7,318 nucleotides of DNA, taken from an uncultured Clostridia bacterium. GTDB lineage: Bacteria; Bacillota; Clostridia; Oscillospirales; Ruminococcaceae. Shown in pieces: positions 6,885-7,318 of the stretch (position 1 is its first letter; every line of letters begins with the position of its first letter). The notes under the pieces were generated by a model that saw nothing but the letters and a program-made list of their open reading frames with translations, did not search any database and was not told the DNA's origin. The translations under genes were made by a program, and so were the position numbers. The DNA lies in NCBI GenBank assembly GCA_938014855.1, contig CALLQM010000179.1, positions 1-7,318 on the forward strand. Direction: 5' to 3'.

Positions 6885-6918
6885 AAAGAAATCCCCATCC
6901 ATGGATGGGGATTTCTTT
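6885..6918. terminator. perfect 34-bp palindrome, likely bidirectional intrinsic terminator
   Basis: The 17-bp arms are exact reverse complements, centred between 6901 and 6902 (central CCATGG). The left arm reads AAAGAAATCCCCATCC plus the central A. As RNA it gives a stem of about 15 bp with a CATG loop. The GC core ATCCCCATCC/GGATGGGGAT is flanked by A-rich sequence upstream and TTTCTTT downstream, so it could terminate transcription from either side. It begins 31 bp after the chemotaxis receptor stop. Confidence 0.75.
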
Positions 6919-6932
6919 CAGTTTATTTATAG

Positions 6933-6961
6933 TTGCAGATTGCGCAGATCTGCTGTAAAAT
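6933..6961 (+). promoter_or_regulatory. possible promoter of the EamA transporter
   Basis: TAAAAT (6956-6961) matches the -10 consensus at 5 of 6 positions and sits 17 bp after TTGCAG (6933-6938), which matches only the TTG of the -35. The position fits, since it lies between the palindromic terminator and the gene and leaves a leader of about 45 nt. Confidence 0.4.
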
Positions 6962-7013
6962 AGAACGGTCTCGTTTTAATTTTCCGGTTATCATTATTAG
7001 AAAGGAAATCAGG

Positions 7014-7318
7014 ATGCGCGCAAAAGGAATATTTTATACGGTCTTGTCAGCGGTTTTGTTTGGCGTGACCCCTGTTTTGGCAAGTTTGTCGTATGGATTG
7101 GGAAGCAATGCCCTTACGCTTACATTTTATCGTAATTTTATGGTGATCCCAATTTTATGGGTTCTTCTACTTGTAAGAAAAATCGATTTTAGAATTACAA
7201 AAAAACAATTGATTGCTATTTTAGTAATCGGTATTTTGGGACGAGGCGTTACCACGTTGATGTTGTATCCAGCGTATGAATATATTGGTATTGGCACGTC
7301 CACTACTTTACACTTTCT
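7014..7318 (+). CDS. EamA/DMT-superfamily membrane transporter, N-terminal part (3' end outside window)
   Basis: The frame is open from ATG 7014 to the window end (101 residues). The ribosome-binding site AAAGGA (7001-7006) lies 7 nt upstream. Three hydrophobic segments are visible: about residues 5-27 (VLSAVLFGVTPVLASL), 33-54 (a TFYRN entry followed by VIPILWVLLLV) and 66-88. The segment TLMLYPAYEYIGIGTSTTLHF is characteristic of EamA transporters just before the fourth helix. Full-length members have about 290-300 residues and ten helices, so about one third is seen. Members export or import small metabolites such as amino acids or purine nucleosides, but substrate cannot be told from this fragment. 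It is separated from the chemotaxis gene by a terminator and probably has its own promoter. Confidence 0.88.
   Translation, partial: MRAKGIFYTVLSAVLFGVTPVLASLSYGLGSNALTLTFYRNFMVIPILWVLLLVRKIDFRITKKQLIAILVIGILGRGVTTLMLYPAYEYIGIGTSTTLHF

Noticed and set aside
1..7318. Mobile elements, CRISPR arrays, tRNA or rRNA genes
   Set aside because: No transposase or integrase, terminal repeats, regularly spaced direct repeats or tRNA-like segments were found on either strand by eye.

Overview
The window looks like a chromosomal segment of an anaerobic Firmicute. Class Clostridia, perhaps the Oscillospiraceae or a neighbouring gut or fermentative group, is an inference from protein style, AGGAGG-type ribosome-binding sites, moderate GC and AT-rich intergenic regions. 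No mobile element, tRNA, rRNA or CRISPR array was seen. All six recognised genes lie on the + strand and no frameshift is evident; the first and last genes are cut by the window edges.

Bases 1-4241 are the 3' part of a catabolic block: the C-terminal part of diaminopropionate ammonia-lyase (YgeX/DpaL), a YgeY-type M20 metallohydrolase, the knotted carbamoyltransferase YgeW and a carbamate kinase. E. coli carries the same families in its ygeW-ygeX-ygeY-hyuA...yqeA region, linked to selenium-dependent molybdenum hydroxylases and anaerobic purine/urate breakdown. The inferred logic is that YgeY trims an amide or ureido intermediate, YgeW releases carbamoyl phosphate from a ureido compound, carbamate kinase turns that into ATP, CO2 and ammonia, and YgeX converts 2,3-diaminopropionate to pyruvate and ammonia. 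The first three genes are closely spaced (40-41 bp gaps). Carbamate kinase is separated from them by 124 bp holding a hairpin that may attenuate transcription. A strong intrinsic terminator closes the block.

Bases 4242-4644 hold a small stand-alone HMA-fold protein that lacks the metal-binding CxxC, followed by its own terminator. Bases 4645-6918 hold a monocistronic methyl-accepting chemotaxis protein (two membrane segments, Cache-like sensor, HAMP plus a second HAMP-like segment, full signalling hairpin) with a vegetative-type promoter and a perfect 34-bp palindrome at its 3' end. From 6933 a possible promoter leads into the first third of an EamA/DMT-family membrane transporter.

No clearly new system is visible. 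The points most worth a second look are the undefined YgeW/YgeY chemistry, the hairpin before carbamate kinase and the cysteine-free HMA protein.
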